In this document: one piece after another, positions 1 through 9,371 of the stretch
How the letters are laid out: each line of letters starts with the position of its first letter
Numbering within the stretch: position 1 is the stretch's first letter
NCBI GenBank assembly: GCA_001972305.1
Contig: BDDD01001476.1
Coordinates: 62,001 to 126,000, forward strand
From: Cephalotus follicularis
Lineage: Eukaryota > Streptophyta > Magnoliopsida > Oxalidales > Cephalotaceae
DNA length: 64,000 bases
Direction: 5' to 3'
The notes under the pieces: model-generated
What the model saw: only the letters and a program-made list of their open reading frames with translations
Told to the model about the DNA's origin: nothing
Database searches by the model: none
Position numbers and translations under genes: made by a program

Positions 1-1110
1 CCACGCCGAGAGGACCTCTTGATCAGGTTCTTGAAGTTGAACCCTCCAACCTTCACAGGGGATCCTGATGCCATTTCTGCTGAGAGATGGCTAATGCAGT
101 TAGAAAAGATCTTTCGAGTTTTAGAGTGCTCAGATTCACAGAAAGTTATCTTTACTACATATGTGTTACAAGGTGAAGCTAAGCATTGGTGGAAGATGAT
201 AGAATCTTCCCGTGAGGCATTCGGGGTAGCATATTCTTGGGACATGTTTAAGACAGAGTTTAATGAAAGATTCTATCCCAAAGTTGAAGCTGATAAAAAA
301 GAGACCGAATTCTAAGGCCTAACCCAAGGAGATATGTTGGTGGCCCAATATGAGGCCCGATTCATCGAGTTATCAAGGATACCTCCATATATGGTTAACA
401 CCGAGTCAAGGAAGGCTAAGAAGTTCCTTCTAGGGCTTCGTCCCGATATTAGGGAGAAGCTAGTGCCCTTACATCTGAAGTCCTTCTTTGATCTAGCTAA
501 CAGGGCTCGAGTGGTCGAAGCTCTGTCCCAACATTTTCAGAATTTGGGGATTCAGACAGGCAGCCAGAGACCTGCTCTTTTTGGTGACTATTCGGGAAGA
601 AGTTCTAGAAGCAGTAATAAATCCCAAAGGTTGGGATATCATAGTAGCCTGAGACAGGGTGAATCTCCCCGCAGCATTGGTAGCCCAGCAGGACCATCCA
701 GATTTGCAAGGCAATCTCATGGTTCTCAATAGAGGAGGTAAGGTCGTGATTCATGATGTAGACGGCAGAGAAGGATGGCCTCACATAGTGGTTCTCCTAG
801 ACCTATCGGTGATGGTGGTCAGGACTATGTTGAAACCTGTATACATTGTGGTCGTACTAACCATGCCTTAGATGACTGCTGGTGAAAGAATGGTCGGTGT
901 TGGAGTTGTGGAGCCCCAGAACATGTAGCTGCTGAATGTCCCCATAATAGATCTTGCCCAGGATATCAAGTAGGGCAAGGTTCAAGTCAGCCTCAAAGAA
1001 GCTTTCAACAAGGATTCCCTAGTACCAGCTCACAAGGAGATCGTGGCAAGCAGCCGATGGGATCAGCACCTACTGTGCAAGGCAGAGTGTATGCCATGGA
1101 TCAGAGGGCT
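1..1110 (+). pseudogene. gag: TE1 gag (capsid and nucleocapsid), broken
   Basis: The window opens inside the retrotransposon capsid domain, recognisable by a PPTFTGD start, a WLMQLEKIF helix and an LRPDIREKL segment near 445-470. A TAA at 313-315 interrupts it, and reading continues in the same register as the family protein from 316. The nucleocapsid has two CX2CX4HX4C zinc knuckles at 838-879 and 898-939, separated by a TGA at 883-885. Such knuckles bind the genomic RNA during particle assembly. The linker downstream is rich in Gln, Ser and Gly, as usual between gag and protease in this clade. A second frame change lies near 730. The start codon is outside the window. Confidence 0.88.
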
Positions 1111-1663
1111 GCAACGGGATCAGCCTCAGTGATTGGAGGTACGATATATATATCTCAGTTTTTGGCATAGAATCTCATAGATCCAGGCTCATCTCATTCT
1201 TATATTGCATCCCATTTTATATGTCACGTGGATATGGAGCCAGAGCCTTTACCCTTTATGATAGAAGTTAGCACACCAGTAGGAGAGTCTGTTACCTCCA
1301 AGTGGCTGTGTAAGCCTTGTGCCATTGAGATTTGTGGTCATGTTCTTCCGGTAGACCTTATAGTGTTGTCGATTGGTGATCTTGATGTAATCCTTGGAAT
1401 GGATTGGTTGTCGACAAACTACGTATGTATGGATTGTAATAGGAAGGTCGTAACCTTCCATTTGCCAGGACTATCTCTGGTCTAGATCATTGGAACCTTA
1501 GAGCATCAGCCAGCTCTTATAATATCTACCATGCAAGCTGACAGACTCTTGAGACAGGGTTGTGATGCTTACTTGGCACATATTGTCGATGACAGGAGAT
1601 GTATGTCGAGGATTGAGAATGTTCCTGTTGTTTGTGAATACCCAGATGTGTTTCCAGAAGAAC
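1111..1663 (+). pseudogene. pro: TE1 aspartic protease and linker to RT, 5' part
   Basis: A retropepsin-like domain follows gag. The active-site motif, normally Asp-Ser/Thr-Gly, reads Asp-Pro-Gly at 1180-1188, so the enzyme is probably dead. The second signature, a hydrophobic stretch ending in VILGMDWL, is intact near 1387-1410. A TAG stands at 1168-1170 before the active site and another at 1483-1485. The linker toward RT (EYPDVFPEEL) runs to 1663 and stops abruptly where S1 is inserted. Its next residues (TSLPPERD) are found after 4345. Expected role: cleavage of the Gag-Pol polyprotein in the virus-like particle. Confidence 0.85.
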
Positions 1664-1950
1664 TGTTATTCCTGAAATTTCCATCCATTGTATTTCTCAT
1701 TGTAATCGAAATATGAATTAATAAAATGATGGAATTTCCAATTTTTTGTGTTGAATTTTGAGTAAAGGATATTAAGGGCATTGTGTTAATGTAAAAATAC
1801 AAGAAACTGGCCTAAGCATCGATGCCTAGGATCAAACAATCGATGTCAAGGGATGCATTTGCGCGCGTAAGAGACATGAACACAAAGTGTTGAGGCCAAG
1901 CAATAGCGTCGAAGCCACGTAATAGCGTCGATGCCATTAAGTGGAAACAA

Positions 1951-1957
1951 TATAAAT
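1951..1957 (+). promoter_or_regulatory. S1 possible TATA box
   Basis: TATAAAT about 290 bases into the LTR, just downstream of the first palindrome cluster. Its position suits a U3 promoter, but no transcript start can be seen. Confidence 0.4.
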
Positions 1958-2739
1958 GCTGACTCTATAGTTAAGCGTTGATGCTTAATGGCGAATCTCA
2001 GTCACGTTAGAACAATGGCAGAAACAACGTGCAAGGGGACAAGTAAAGGCCACTTTTTAGGCGCCTTTACATGACTATGACAACGTGTTGGACATGCTAG
2101 ACATGCCGCCAGTCCTGCTATGGCAAAAAGGAAGAGAAGAGACGACTCTTGTGTATGCATACAGGTGAGAAATGGGAGAGGAAAGAGGAACAGAGACACA
2201 TGTTCTTGCATGCACGGGTTGGACAGAGAGGGAGAATGCCACCTGCTTAAAACGCCTTTCTTTCCTGGAACTAACCTGGAAAAACAAGAGAAAAAACACA
2301 AAGGAAATGGAGAGGATTGAGAGGAAACAATGTGAGAAAAAATAGAGGGAAAAGGAAGGAGATAGAGTGAGGTTAAACCTCCATTATTGGACCAAGCTTG
2401 GAGTTTGGAGTGGACTTGGATTGGAGCTACTGTGGCCAAACCTAGGAGCTCAAATTACTGGACAGAAAGCTTAAAGAGGTGGACTTTCGGATCCTTAACT
2501 TGGAACCAAAGGTAGGGGATTTATACATGCATATTTGAGTTCAAGAATAGTGTTTTTCATTGATGAAATGTATGGTTTTCCTGGACTGTGAACTGTTGAT
2601 GTGATGCCATGGTTACTGTTAAATGATAACCTGCCATGCATGTTGATTATTGAGTAAATATTGAACTGGAATGCATGTAACCTTGATTGATTTCCCTTGG
2701 TATTGAGTTAAACGTGGAATATGATGTTTCTGGATTGCG

Positions 2740-3085
2740 TAAACATTGACGCTTACGATGGAAGTGTCGACGCTTAGACTTGTTATACAAAGAACACGTA
2801 TTGGTTTGACGACAAACGTCAATGCTTAGAGAAAGGGTCGACGCCCTGCTTGGATATATGCGTAAAGGTGGAGACATGGACGTTGATGCCTGAGGTCCTA
2901 CCTCATAGCATCGATACCAAAGTGATAACAGCCGACGCTCAAGGATCTTGACCTTGAAGGGTCGACGCCCAAGACATGTATTGACACATAAGGCTCTGGC
3001 ATGAGCGTTGACGCTAAGGATGGAAGCGTCGACGCTTAGAGGACATAAGCGTTGACACCTATAGGTTAAACGTTGACGCTTAAGC
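2740..3085 (+). repeat. S1 cluster of GCGTCGACGC-type palindromes
   Basis: About a dozen short motifs of the form GCGTCGACGCTT and C-to-T variants (GCGTTGACGCTT, GCATCGATACC) lie 15-45 bases apart in otherwise unrelated sequence. The perfect 10-base palindrome GCGTCGACGC is at 3026-3035. A smaller group of variants occurs at 1815-1985. The same motif family recurs in S2, in the F LTRs, upstream of the F extra ORF, and in E. Confidence 0.75.
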
Positions 3086-4340
3086 TACTGGTTTGGACAT
3101 TTTTGCCTAAATGACGTGCGTTGACCACGAATTGAGCCTAGATGTATTTGATCATATGTTTGCATTGCATATTGAACTATGGATTGAAATGTGACTGATT
3201 TCTAAAAGTGATTTCTAAAAGTGTTTTATCATTTTACAAATACATGTATGATTTTGAATAAATAATTATTTTGTACGAAAATGTATATTCAACAAAATGT
3301 ATATTTTCGAATGCCTAGGAAAGTAATTTCCAAAGATTGTGAACTATTTCAAGGGATTTTCTATACAATGAAAATGTATTGTTTCAAGTGTTTATGACTT
3401 TTAAACGACTTGAAAAATGGACTGATATATATTTGACAAATATATTTGATCAAGTAATTATTTTATTAAATTGCTTGACTTGGATTGTGATTGATACTGT
3501 TGCCATACTAGTTGCGTGGCGGAGGTTGCCATGGCTGGATAGTGGCGGGGTTAGGCTCTAGGTGCAAGGAGATGGCTAGGGATACCCGCTTTGATTACTG
3601 AGCCGTTGTGCCAGTAACCTGTTGATTACTTAGCCGCCGTGCTAGTAACCTGTTGACATGCTTCGAGCCGTCCGGAGCCGAGGCTAAAGTATGGAGTGCG
3701 ACGTTGGGGCCAGGAGATGGTGATGCTTTCGTACGTTCTGATTGAATTTCCTGGTCCTTTGAGGACATGATTGCTGGATTATTTCGATGTAGCCCTAACG
3801 GGATGCACCTGTACTGTGAATATAAATATAGATATATATGTATATACTATTATATATACTGTACTGCATCTGTGCATCCATTCATGACATTCATTATTAT
3901 TGACCCCGAATTGTACATATATCTTCTCTACTTAGCCGAGTGAGAACAAAGGCTAACCCCCTACAATTTCAGATTGATGCAGTGGGACCGATATGGACAA
4001 GCCTGGAGAAGAATGAAGTTGTAATAATGTTATCTGATGGACTTGTATTTTCCTGTTTGATGGATAATTGTTAAGTATGGTTTACTGTATTGAATGAGAT
4101 ATTTGATGGATAATGTTTTGATCATGCTCAGTTTTGAGGGAAATTAAGAATGAGAATATTGTATTTTAGTAACATGTAGTATGGGATGCATGTTACGTTA
4201 TGTTTTCAGCTTATATCTTGAATGCTTCCGCAGATATTAACCGTTTGAAAAGTTTTAAATTATTCGTAAAATTTGCATTAGCTGAATATATATGTTGATT
4301 GCCACCACCTAAGTGTCATATATGAAAACGGGGTGTGACA

Positions 4341-5010
4341 AGAACTAACGTCCTTACCTCCTGAGAGAGACGTGGTGTTCTCTATAGATCTTCTGCCAAG
4401 AACAACACCTATATCAATAGTTCCTTATCGAATGGCCCCTCCTGAATTGAAGGAATTGAAATTGCAATTACAGGAGTAGCTTGATAAAGGTTTCATCAGG
4501 CCAAGTGTATCCCCGTGGGGAGCACCAGTCTAATTTGTTAAGAAGAAGGATGGATCATTGCGGATGTGCATTGATTATCGGCAGCTTAATAAGGTAACTG
4601 TCAAGAACAATTATCCGCTGCTACACATCGATGATCTGTTTGATCAGCTGAAGGGATCTTCAGTACTTTCTAAATTAGACCTGAGATCAGGATACCATCA
4701 ACTCAGAGTTAAAAAGGAAGACATTCAGAAGATTGCATTCAAATCACGGTATGGACATTATGAATTTGTGGTGATGCTTTTCGGGGTGACTAATGCCCTT
4801 GCCGCATTCATGAGTCTAATGAATCAGATATTCAGTCCATATCTTGACCAATTTATAATGGTTTTTATTGATGATATCCTGATATATTCTAAGTCCATGG
4901 TAGAGCATGGAAAACATTTTCACTTGGCGTTACAAACCCTCCGAGACCATCAATTATATACCAAGTCTAGCAAATGTGAATTCTAGTTTTCAGATGTGAC
5001 TTTCCTTGGT
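4341..5010 (+). pseudogene. pol: TE1 reverse transcriptase
   Basis: After the S1 insertion the protein resumes with the RT N-terminal region (VVFSIDLLP, then [10 protein letters not shown]). It carries the [12 protein letters not shown] block at about 4675-4710 and the catalytic motif Phe-Ile-Asp-Asp, whose two Asp codons are 4870-4875. The conserved MPFGLTNAP-type block is changed ([10 protein letters not shown]). In-frame TAGs stand before the domain (after LQLQE and within APV-FVKK) and at 4984-4986, where the family has Trp. It copies RNA into DNA in the particle; here it is dead. Confidence 0.92.
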
Positions 5011-5640
5011 CATGTTGTATCCAGTGCCGGATTGTCGGTAAACCCTTCAAAGATCGAAGCAGTAAAGGACTGGAAACTACCAACCAATGTGACAAAAGTC
5101 TGGAGCTTCCTAGGCTTGGCGAGATATTACTGTCATTTTGTTGAAGGGTTTTCAAAAATATCTACACCTCTGACCCAATTGACGCAGAAGAATACAGCTT
5201 TTGTATGGGATGCAGATTGTGAACGGAGTTTCCAAAAGCTGAAACACCGATTGATTTCTGTGCCAATCCTGGCTTTACCAGAAGGCAATGAAGGTTTTGT
5301 AATTTCCAGTGATGCATCAGACAATGGCTTGGGATGTGTCCTGATGCAGAATGGGAAAGTGATCGCATACGCCTCAAGGAAATTGAACCCCGACGAAGAA
5401 AGTTATCCAACTCATGATCTTGAGTTGGCAACGATAGTCTTTGCGCTGCGTAAATGGAGGCATTATTTGTATGGTACGAAGTTCGAGGTGTATACTGATC
5501 ATAAAATCTTAAAGTACCTGTTTTCATAGAAAAACCTAACTATGAGATAGAGGAGATGGATGGAATTGCTTAATGACTATAACTGTGAAATACAATACCA
5601 TCCAGGTAAGGCTAATATTGTTGCAGATGCTCTGAGTCGT
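5011..5640 (+). pseudogene. pol: TE1 RT connection and RNase H
   Basis: The VTFLGHVVS motif starts the RT thumb/connection. The RNase H domain follows, with its acidic residues visible: Asp in SSDAS (about 5310), Glu in HDLEL (about 5417), Asp in YTDHK (about 5493) and Asp in VADALSRR (about 5625). The family places all four in this order. Two TAGs at 5527-5529 and 5548-5550 replace Gln codons of the QK-L-MRQRRW segment, which fits C-to-T decay. Role: removes the RNA template during minus-strand synthesis. Confidence 0.9.
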
Positions 5641-6672
5641 CGATTAGCTTGCCTAACTATTGCTCATATTCAGACACATCCGTGGTTGTTGGACAGAATT
5701 CGAGTAGCTCAAGGTAAAGATAGAGATTTGCTTAAACTAGCATTGAGTGAGAATGGAGGTTTTAAACCCAATTTCTCCATTTCGGGTGATGGGTTAGTCC
5801 GATATCAAGGAAGAATTTGTGTTCCAAATGATAAAGAGTTAAAGGATGAACTATTGCCACAAGCACATCGCTCCAGTTTCTCTGTACATCCGAGGAGTAC
5901 CAAGATGTACCGAGATTTGAAGCTGAGTTATTGGTTGAGCAATATGAAAAGAGAAATAGCCAAGTATGTTGCTTCCTGTCTGACATGTCAATAGGTTAAA
6001 GCGGAACATCAAAGGCCAGCAAGATTGTTGTAACCTTTAACTGTGGCACAGTGGAAATGGGAACACATCACAATGGATTTTGTAACAGGACTACCCAGAA
6101 TAAAGACTAATCGTGATGCTATCTGGGTGATTGTCGATCGCTTTACCAAATCAGCCAATTTTCTCGCGATCAAGACGACCTATTCTCTCACACGATTAGC
6201 AAACTTGTATGTTGCAGAGATTGTAAGGTTGCATGGAGTACCAATTAGCGTGGTGTCTGATAGAGACCCCCAATTTACATCATGATTTTAGAGAAAGCTG
6301 CAAGAAGCTTTCGGTACTCAACTAAGTTTTAGTACAGCTTTCCATCCACAAACTGATGGACAGTTTAAGAGGACTATTCAAACTCTGGAAGACATGCTAC
6401 GAGCATGTGTTTTAGATTGGGATGGAAGTTGGGATGATCACTTACCATTAGTAGAGTTCTCATACAATAACAGTTATCATGCCAGTATTGGTATGGCACC
6501 ATTCAAGGCTCTCTATGGATGAAAATGCAGAAGCCTGATCTGTTGGTTTTAAGTTGGTGAACAGAGCCTAGTGGGACCTAGGCTTGTGCAAGATACAATT
6601 GAGAAGACAAAGGTTATCAGAGAATGACTTCTTACAGCACAAAGTAGACAGAAGAGTTATGTAGACCGCCGC
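5641..6672 (+). pseudogene. int: TE1 integrase, zinc-binding and catalytic core
   Basis: The HHCC domain is readable from the His-containing AHRSSFSVHP segment (about 5863) to CLTCQ (5980-5993). The core has its first Asp in TMDFVTGLP (about 6055) and second Asp in VSDRDPQF (about 6259). The third catalytic residue, Glu in the GQ[12 protein letters not shown] block, is Lys (AAG, 6367-6369). Stops include TAG 5994-5996, TAA near 6031, TGA at 6283-6285 and TGA near 6520. Role: inserts the cDNA into chromosomes. The lost Glu alone would inactivate it. Confidence 0.9.
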
Positions 6673-7110
6673 ATGAGAGAGTTGGAGTTCGCCGTGGGTG
6701 ATCATGTATTCCTTAAAGTCTCTTCGACTAAAGGAATTATGAGGTTTGGCAAGAAAGGAAAGCTAAGCCCACAATTTATAGGACCTTTTGAAATCCTTGA
6801 GAGAGTAGGTGCTGTTTCTTACCGACTTGCCTTACCACCCAACCTAGCGGATGTACACAATGTATTCCTTGTTTCGATGCTGAGGAAGTATCATCCTAAC
6901 CCTTCTCATGTCTTGCAATGGGAATCATTGATGTTGAGGACGGTTATGAGTTTTGAGAAGGTACCTATCCAGATCCTCGACCGTCGAATTAAACAGTTAA
7001 GAAGCAAAACCGTTTCGTTGGTAAAAGTATTGTGGTAATACCACGGAGTGGAGGATGCTACTTGGGAAAGAGAAGAGGATATGAAGGCCATGTATCCCCA
7101 TTTCTTTTAA
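6673..7110 (+). pseudogene. int: TE1 integrase C-terminus with chromodomain
   Basis: The GPF(E)I-type module (FIGPFEILERVGAVSYRL) lies at 6775-6830. It is followed by a chromodomain: QILDRRIKQLRSKTVSLVKVLW, a stop at 7036-7038, then YHGVEDATWEREEDM to about 7110. In chromoviruses this domain directs integration toward chromatin with particular histone marks. The single stop falls where the family has Arg or Gly. The chromodomain is the best evidence for the clade assignment. Confidence 0.9.
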
Positions 7111-7140
7111 TCGTAGGGAATCTCAGGACGAGATTTCTCT

Positions 7141-7153
7141 AAGGAAAGGAGGA
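7141..7153 (+). promoter_or_regulatory. TE1 polypurine tract
   Basis: AAGGAAAGGAGGA is entirely purine and abuts the TGTAATATCCC start of the 3' LTR, the expected place for the plus-strand primer. Confidence 0.85.
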
Positions 7154-7397
7154 TGTAATATCCCTTAATACAGATTCATTAAACTAAATACATTTGGCCT
7201 TGGAAATTAATCATTTTCTAATGGGCCAGAATTGGTTTGGTCCTTAAGGAATATATCCTCCTTCATTCGGGCCAAACATGAATAAGGAATGAAGCATGGG
7301 TTGTGAATTCATGGCTGGGCTTAAGGAATAGATATGGTCAGCCCAAAATGGTGAAGGTGGCTGTGAGTGTGGCGTTTTCTAGACCCTTCCTCACATG

Positions 7398-7406
7398 CAT
7401 ATATAT
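7398..7406 (+). promoter_or_regulatory. TE1 LTR TATA box
   Basis: TATATATAG lies about 245 bases into the LTR. No other strong TATA-like site is close by, so transcription would begin roughly 30 bases downstream. Confidence 0.55.
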
Positions 7407-8019
7407 AGGCAAGAAATGCCCGTGAAACATGTTTTAGACACATCCATCCTGTTCTCATTCTATAGAAGTCGAGAGAAGTGGGAGATGGCGCCAGATGCTG
7501 ACAAAAGGAAGAGAAGAAGACAAAAGGGAGTGGCCTTCTCGGGAGAGTTCGATACCTCCTGTGCTCCCGCATAAATTCCCATCTCCTGGAGCTTAGGGAG
7601 CAGTTGGAGAGTGAAGAAGCGAAGGGAACCAAGATACGCCACACTTGGAAGATAGAAGGAGATCCAGAATCCAAGTGTGGAGCCAGGCAATCTTCATTTT
7701 CAATCGTTTCCAAGGTAGGTTGCTACATGTCCAAGCGCCTACCAGCATGTGTGTTTGTGTTTGTGTTGTGTCTTGTTTGTTTGTTTGAATGATTGTTGAA
7801 TGTATTGCTTGATTTGGTTGTGTTTGTTAGACTAGGATTTCCTTGTTTGTTCCTCTACCTATGTTAATGGATTGGGATTGACCTCGGTAAAGCTCAGTAC
7901 TTGGAAGGTACTTGGAGCTACATCTCGACGCTAAGCCAAACTAGTCTCCAGAGGACTTAGAGATTCCCAGCTTGAAGTTGGACTAGTCCTATGCGTGCCG
8001 AGCTTGACTTAGTCATGGG

Positions 8020-8310
8020 TCCTAGCATGACTTACTCATGCATCCGAGCATGACCTACTTGCGTGTGCCGAGCATGACTCATCCGAGTATGCCCGAGCAT
8101 GGCTAGTCCGTATGTGCCGAGTAGGCCTATCCATAAGGTCTCCGAGCATAACTAGTTCGTACATGCCGAGCAAGGTCAATCTGATCACATCGTGTAGACC
8201 ACCGTCTCGGTCAGAGATGAATATACACATGGAAGTCATACCACACTTAGAGTGGACCAACCCGCGCATGCCGAGCAGACCAATCCATATGGTCGCCAAG
8301 CACATTCATT
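8020..8310 (+). repeat. Minisatellite in TE1 LTR, CCGAGCATGAC type
   Basis: Units of about 23-30 bases containing (G)CCGAGCATGAC followed by a variable T/C-rich spacer repeat about ten times with substitutions. It is non-coding. Confidence 0.75.
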
Positions 8311-8459
8311 CGTACTTATTCGACCAATCCCTCTAGCATGAGAATGATTGGAGTACAATGTATAGCACTTTAGGATGCCAATTCTGACTAAGGGTCAGAG
8401 CTCTGACTCTGCCTAATGTTTATATATACACAGACATAGTGAGACATGCTATAGTAGGT

Positions 8460-8790
8460 GAACTTAAAGAGTGAATCCACATAGAGACAGTCCCTAGCAG
8501 GTGAGCCCAAATGGGGTGAATTCCGCCAAAAGTAGGTGAACCTAGGGTGAATTCTGATCAGTAAGTGAACCTGAGGGGTGAATTCTGCCAGAGCAGGTGA
8601 ACCTAAGGGCGAATTCCACAGGCATGTGATCCTCAGGCGAATCCTGCTTAATGGGTGAACCTGAGGGTGAATTCCGCTAGAGCAGGTGAACCGAAGGGTG
8701 AATTTCGCAGAGCAGGTGAACCAAAGGGGTTAATTTTGCTCAATAGGTGAACCCGAAGGTGAATTCCGCAGGTAGGTGAACCTCGATAGT
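8460..8790 (+). repeat. Minisatellite in TE1 LTR, GGTGAACC...GAATTC type
   Basis: About ten units of 30-36 bases alternate GCAGGTGAACC and GGGTGAATTCCG. The same unit appears inverted in S3 at about 10005-10240, so the array was present in the common ancestor of the two LTRs. Confidence 0.8.
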
Positions 8791-9371
8791 AAGGCTATGT
8801 ATATGAACTAGAATAGTTATGGCCGGACTAACTCCTCTGTTTTATGTGGGAAGTCTGTCTTGATGAGTATAGTAGTCCGAGGATGCTATGAGTGATGTTA
8901 TATACCTGAGTATGATTTGTAATGGTTATATGGCATGGACTCATTCCTCTATTTCGTTGTGTTTCCTCTGGCTGTAGTTCTCGGTATGTGGTTGCCTACA
9001 CAACCTTCGGGTTGCTGACCCATTCTTTGTAATGGGCCAGGTTTTGGTATAGGTGGAACGTCTCAACAACCAAAGGGTAAGGGCCCGAGCAAGCCTTCCT
9101 CCTCGGCAGTGCAGTTCTAAAGATCAATAGTAAATAAGAATGTTATGTAATTATTTTTTTTCTAATGATCTGACGGTTTGTGGCAGAGCCTTCCTGAATA
9201 AAGATGTGTATAAACTGGGTATATCCACATATATTGTTTGAAAGTTATTATTTATGACATTATAAGTAAGTTTTAGATTTTTATGGTGACTTAATAAATG
9301 AAATGATATTTTATTGTATGGCATGCTACGTGTCGGGCCGGGGGGCCCATCCCAAGGTTCGGGGTGTGACA

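Larger units (their letters stand above)
1664..4340 (+). mobile_element. S1: solo LTR inserted in TE1 pol
   Basis: A 2677-bp stretch begins TGTTATTCC and ends GGTGTGACA, has no coding capacity, and is bordered by identical AGAAC at 1659-1663 and 4341-4345. Removing it together with one AGAAC rejoins the TE1 reading frame exactly (EEL then TSLPPE). That is direct proof of insertion into an already resident TE1. With no internal region it is a solo LTR, the product of recombination between the two LTRs of one element. Its termini resemble those of other Ty3 LTRs here. It carries two clusters of a CpG palindrome motif (around 1815-1985 and 2740-3085). Confidence 0.93.
1..9371 (+). mobile_element. 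TE1: Ty3/gypsy chromovirus, Tekay/Del-like, decayed, 5' end outside window
   Basis: The order gag, two zinc knuckles, protease, reverse transcriptase, RNase H, integrase, chromodomain, polypurine tract, LTR is visible across three frames with many stops. The chromodomain after integrase places it among the chromoviruses, and the protein sequence is closest to what I know as Tekay/Del. The 5' LTR and start of gag lie left of the window. The right edge is a TGTGACA terminus at 9371. The five bases after it (TTCCG) should be one half of the target duplication, but the other half is outside. A solo LTR (S1) splits the protease/RT linker. The element cannot make functional protein: besides stops, the protease signature and the integrase catalytic Glu are changed. 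Confidence 0.93.
7154..9371 (+). repeat. TE1 3' LTR
   Basis: The 2218-bp LTR starts TGTAATATCCC right after the polypurine tract and ends GGGTGTGACA. Its termini are short inverted repeats of the TG...CA type. It contains a TATA box and two internal minisatellites (8020-8310 and 8460-8790). S3, on the opposite strand at 9459-11927, is a diverged relative with the same kind of internal repeats. Confidence 0.92.

Noticed and set aside
2002-2439. 145-codon minus-strand frame in S1
   Set aside because: Pyrimidine-rich LTR sequence giving Leu/Phe/Ser-rich translation; not conserved in any recognised family.
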